Shown here: one piece after another, positions 61,911-64,000 of the stretch | Position numbering within the stretch: the stretch's first letter is position 1 | How the letters are laid out: each line of letters starts with the position of its first letter | Source of the DNA: an uncultured Pseudomonadota bacterium | Lineage (GTDB): Bacteria > Pseudomonadota > Alphaproteobacteria > RF32 > CAG-239 | Direction of reading: 5' to 3' | NCBI GenBank assembly: GCA_949298065.1 | Contig: CASFUZ010000004.1 | Location: forward strand, 1 to 64,000 | Length of the DNA stretch: 64,000 nt | Program-made: the position numbers and the translations under genes | Notes under the pieces: generated by a model | The model's database searches: none | Told to the model about the DNA's origin: nothing | The model's input: only the letters and a program-made list of their open reading frames with translations

Positions 61911-62333
61911 CTATTTTTTTCTAAAACTTTTATATGTCGCCCAAATGACAGACAAACATAAAAAGACAATGTAGAGGTAATAAACGTAAGTTAAATACGC
62001 CATCGGTGCCGGAGGAATTTCTGCACCATTATATTGGGCATTAGCTGCTTTATACCCATAAATCATTCCGGGGATTAGCATAAATATAATGCTGAAATAT
62101 TCGCAGAAACCCAATGCCGCTAAATAATTGCTTGTTTTGGCAAATTTGTTTTGGAAACGACTGATAAAATCATATTTTTTCTTAAAACACAAAACAACAA
62201 ACATTATAAAAAAGATGCTTGATATCGTAATGCTTGCAACATCTGCCCCAGCACCTTGAGGAAAGAAAGACAATAAGGAGATGATAAAGTAAAATCCACC
62301 TAAAATTAAAACATGCCAAGCAAAAGTTTTCAT
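61911..62333 (-). CDS. small polytopic membrane protein of unknown function
   Basis: A 140-residue protein with four predicted membrane helices: about residues 4-22 (FAWHVLILGGFYFIISLLS), 30-48 (VASITISSIFFIMFVVLC), 68-90 (YLAALGFCEYFSIIFMLIPGMIYGY) and 110-132 (YLTYVYYLYIVFLCLSVIWATY). ATG 62331-62333 is chosen because AGGAG is 8 nt upstream; the ATG two codons earlier is too close to it. No family is recognised. Base composition is very AT-rich, like the rest of the right edge. Confidence 0.7.
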   Translation of the reverse strand: MKTFAWHVLILGGFYFIISLLSFFPQGAGADVASITISSIFFIMFVVLCFKKKYDFISRFQNKFAKTSNYLAALGFCEYFSIIFMLIPGMIYGYKAANAQYNGAEIPPAPMAYLTYVYYLYIVFLCLSVIWATYKSFRKK

Positions 62334-62437
62334 AAACATATCTCCTGTTAACTTGTTTTTATTAAATCATTTATTTTTTACGTTTGCAAGTATCGTTATA
62401 TGTCTGTTTTTTATATCCTTTCATTGTTTGAAACAAA

Positions 62438-62464
62438 AAAGCTCTACACTTGGTGTAGAGCTGA
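62438..62464 (-). terminator. terminator after the frameshifted membrane protein gene
   Basis: On the minus strand AGCTCTACAC and GTGTAGAGCT form a perfect 10-bp stem with a 3-nt loop, followed by T6. It lies 21 bp after the stop of the leftward gene at 62483. Confidence 0.9.
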
Positions 62465-62482
62465 AATTAGTAAAAAATTTGC

Positions 62483-62739
62483 TTAGAAGATAAATATAAA
62501 AGACAAAAAACATAAAATAAAATACAGTAATGTAAAATAAATAAAACTGTATTTTTTGTTTAGGTTAAAGAGTTTCCTTATTTGAGGATAAATAATATAT
62601 GTTACCATATAAATAAAGAAAGCCCCCCTGATATATAAGTTTGAGGACCAGAAATTCCATTTAATATTATTAAAGCTAAAGAGCTTAATACAATACCCCA
62701 AAAAACAAAATGAAAATATTTTAAAATTTGTTCTTTCAT
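62483..62739 (-). pseudogene. small membrane protein interrupted by a frameshift at a G6 tract
   Basis: The start supported by a ribosome binding site (GGAG, 8 nt before ATG 62737-62739) encodes MKEQILKYFHFVFWGIVLS and a membrane helix, but its frame stops at 62602. A second frame on the same strand continues (AFFIYMVTYIIYPQIRKLF, then YFTLLYFILCFLSFIFIF) to 62483 and a strong terminator. Adding one G to the run of six at 62623-62628 fuses both into an 85-residue protein with three membrane helices. It is therefore either phase-switched, recently broken, or a homopolymer sequencing error. The function is unknown. Confidence 0.65.
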
Positions 62740-62932
62740 ATTCTATCTCCGGCAAAATAATAAATGTAACTTACCATATCGTATCTTAATATTTTGTATA
62801 TTTAGATACACTTATAGCAAGTGATGTTTGTTTTTATAAAACATCTCAACAACTTTTAGTGCCTATTATCACACTTAATCTTTTTTTCAACTTTGTGCTT
62901 TATACTAAAAGGCAAAGTTGGGAGTTTGTGCG

Positions 62933-63421
62933 ATGAAAAAGATTGCTTTTGCTTTTATTGCAACATTTTTGTTTAGTTTTAATGTTAATGCTGAAACATA
63001 TCATGGAATTGATATAGATAAAGTCTATTCTCAAAGCGATTGGAGCAGCAAAGATAAAATTAAAGAGATTATTGATGATTATTCTTTATTACTTCAGTAC
63101 AAAAATGAACTTAATGATTGTTCAACACAAAACGATGAAATATTTTTTTGCTATGATAATGTTGCTGAAAAAATATTAAAAAATTTGTATGTTTATCCTG
63201 AAAACAATATCAAAGTATATCAGCAATTCAAACAAGCGCTAACTGATGCTTATTCAATACAATCATGTTTAAATAAATATGAATGGCCTAGCGGAAATTT
63301 ATGTGAAGTAAATAGCCGGCCGGAAATATTAAAGGCATTACATTCTTATATTCAGGGTTTAATAAATAGTAGCAAAGAAAAAATGTTATCTTATTTACCT
63401 GAACTTAAAAATTATAAATAG
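62933..63421 (+). CDS. exported protein of unknown function
   Basis: A 162-residue protein from ATG 62933, with GGGAG 8 nt upstream. It has a signal peptide (KKIAFAFIATFLFSFNVNA) followed by a helical, polar mature part (IDIDKVYSQSDWSSKDKIKEIIDDYSLLLQYKNEL) and four Cys (NDCSTQ, FFCYDN, QSCLNK, NLCEVN), which may form two periplasmic disulfides. No family is recognised. It lies in the AT-rich accessory edge and is followed by two Gly/Pro-type hairpins. Confidence 0.7.
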   Translation: MKKIAFAFIATFLFSFNVNAETYHGIDIDKVYSQSDWSSKDKIKEIIDDYSLLLQYKNELNDCSTQNDEIFFCYDNVAEKILKNLYVYPENNIKVYQQFKQALTDAYSIQSCLNKYEWPSGNLCEVNSRPEILKALHSYIQGLINSSKEKMLSYLPELKNYK

Positions 63422-63425
63422 ATAT

Positions 63426-63539
63426 CCCTGGGTAAACCCAGGGTTCTAAATCAGCTACAAACCTACGGTTTGACCGCGCTCGTTGGCGTGGAGTGGTGTT
63501 GTTCCAACACCTCACAGCCCCGAGTAAACTCGGGGTTTT
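63426..63539 (+). terminator. paired hairpins downstream of the 62.9-kb gene
   Basis: CCCTGGG-TAAA-CCCAGGG (63426-63443) and CCCCGAG-TAAA-CTCGGGG followed by TTTT (63518-63539) share the same loop and stem length. Between them lies GGTGTTG-TTC-CAACACC (about 63495-63511). The last hairpin is a good terminator; the similar pair suggests a duplicated element. The remaining gap to 63592 has no gene. Confidence 0.7.
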
Positions 63540-63592
63540 CTGTAAGGCATAAATAAAAGAGAGGTTGCAAAAAAACAACCTCTCCAGCTAAG

Positions 63593-64000
63593 TTATTTTC
63601 CAAGATGAGCCCTGTTAGCTCTGTTTAGCCATCCCTCTAGGTTTTCTTTTTGTGTCGGATCCTTTTTGACAATATTATTGTAGTGTTCTAGCATATTTTG
63701 TTTATATTGTTCTAAGAATTTTTCATAGTCTTGTTGTGAAAAATTTTTTAGTTTTTCCATGGTAGCCGAGCCAATAATATTTCCATTGGGAGGAAGTCCT
63801 AGCACCTTATGAACGGTTTTTATGGCGTTAAGCGGACTGGATGGCATACCATAATCTACAACAAAACCTCTAATAGGATATGGTAATTTGTTTAATCCAT
63901 TCCATTTATAAAAATCTCTATAAATAATAGCATTTGCTCTTTCTCTAGTAAGATTTAAGATGTCTTCATTTGGGTATGTATTTTTAGAAATTCCAAACTT
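63593..64000 (-). CDS. GH108-type endolysin-like protein, C-terminal part (gene continues beyond window)
   Basis: The frame is open to the window end, giving 135 residues (FGISKNTYPNEDILNLTRER, ANAIIYRDFYKWNGLNKLP, then FVVDYGMPSSPLNAIKTVHKVLG and a terminal GWLNRANRAHLGK). This matches the second half of glycosyl hydrolase family 108 with its C-terminal peptidoglycan-binding domain: the YP..DI..LT...A..IY..xYW segment, F..VVDxG......A.K.LQ..LG and GWxNR. The catalytic Glu region (EGG-type) lies outside the window. Such enzymes are phage endolysins or secretion-associated lysozymes that cleave the MurNAc-GlcNAc backbone. The gene may belong to a prophage or its remnant beyond the edge. Confidence 0.8.
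   Translation of the reverse strand, partial: KFGISKNTYPNEDILNLTRERANAIIYRDFYKWNGLNKLPYPIRGFVVDYGMPSSPLNAIKTVHKVLGLPPNGNIIGSATMEKLKNFSQQDYEKFLEQYKQNMLEHYNNIVKKDPTQKENLEGWLNRANRAHLGK

Noticed and set aside
62740-62755. Start of the 62.5-kb membrane protein at the in-frame codon at 62755
   Set aside because: That start would place the GGAG ribosome binding site inside the coding region and yields a non-hydrophobic odd N-terminus; the ATG at 62739 in the other frame fits better with a frameshift at G6.

Overview
The window looks like chromosomal DNA of an AT-rich alphaproteobacterium, probably an uncultured, host-associated (gut-type) fermentative lineage. The evidence is gene order: BamE / DUF177 / rpmF-plsX-fabH-ihfA-merR; atpHAGDC without the Fo genes, beside priA and a xerC-type recombinase; dgt-SPOR protein-nagZ-tatA; prmC-DUF4167-clpB; and an alphaproteobacterial RpoH. 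A full-length AdhE suggests anaerobic fermentation. The host assignment is inference; the phylum-level call is well supported by order and protein families.

Layout. 1-1.6 kb: two tandem Cys-rich exported proteins with a DUF1566-like C-terminal domain (the first is cut by the window edge) whose last ~40 residues are a mosaic of conserved and variable blocks. 1.6-5.5 kb: a histidine phosphatase, adhE and pgpA. 5.4-10.1 kb: a leftward five-gene surface-glycan cluster (RgpF-like, GT-D, left-handed beta-helix acyltransferase, two GT2). 10.2-12.9 kb: a small membrane protein and a 640-residue protein of unknown family. 12.9-14 kb: tRNA-Pro(GGG) embedded in ~1 kb of tRNA-Pro fragments, a 172-bp direct repeat and hairpins. 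14-18.2 kb: merR, ihfA, fabH, plsX, rpmF, yceD and divergent bamE (lipid and envelope synthesis). 18.4-24.8 kb: a TerB-like protein, mfd and recG. 24.8-28.6 kb: FadL-type porin divergent from an Aas-like acyltransferase/acyl-ACP synthetase. 28.7-31.7 kb: an acetyltransferase, glmS and a nitroreductase. 31.8-36.8 kb: the F1 ATP synthase operon. 36.9-45 kb: priA, xerC, rpmG, an S41 peptidase, rnr and xth. 45-49.3 kb: dgt, SPOR protein, M50 protease, nagZ, tatA. 49.4-51.6 kb: accessory stretch with an Asn/Asp-rich protein, a tandem intergenic repeat and a third DUF1566 gene with a broken signal peptide. 51.7-58.7 kb: a small protein coupled to clpB, a membrane phosphoesterase, DUF4167, prmC, a 60-residue protein and rpoH. 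58.8-61.4 kb: a secreted protein, asnS and a 17-kDa-antigen-like lipoprotein. 61.4-64 kb: a very AT-rich accessory edge with small HTH and membrane proteins, a probable frameshifted gene and the 3' part of a GH108 endolysin-like gene.

Most of the window is housekeeping: energy (ATP synthase, AdhE), fatty acid/phospholipid supply (PlsX, FabH, PgpA, Aas-like, FadL), cell wall precursors and recycling (GlmS, NagZ, SPOR), DNA maintenance (Mfd, RecG, PriA, XerC, ExoIII, dGTPase) and heat shock (RpoH, ClpB). The material most likely to hold new biology is the DUF1566 family with its variable tail, the tRNA-Pro mosaic, the large orphan protein, and two single-base frameshifts in exported or membrane proteins. 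No reverse transcriptase, CRISPR array, transposase or restriction system was found.
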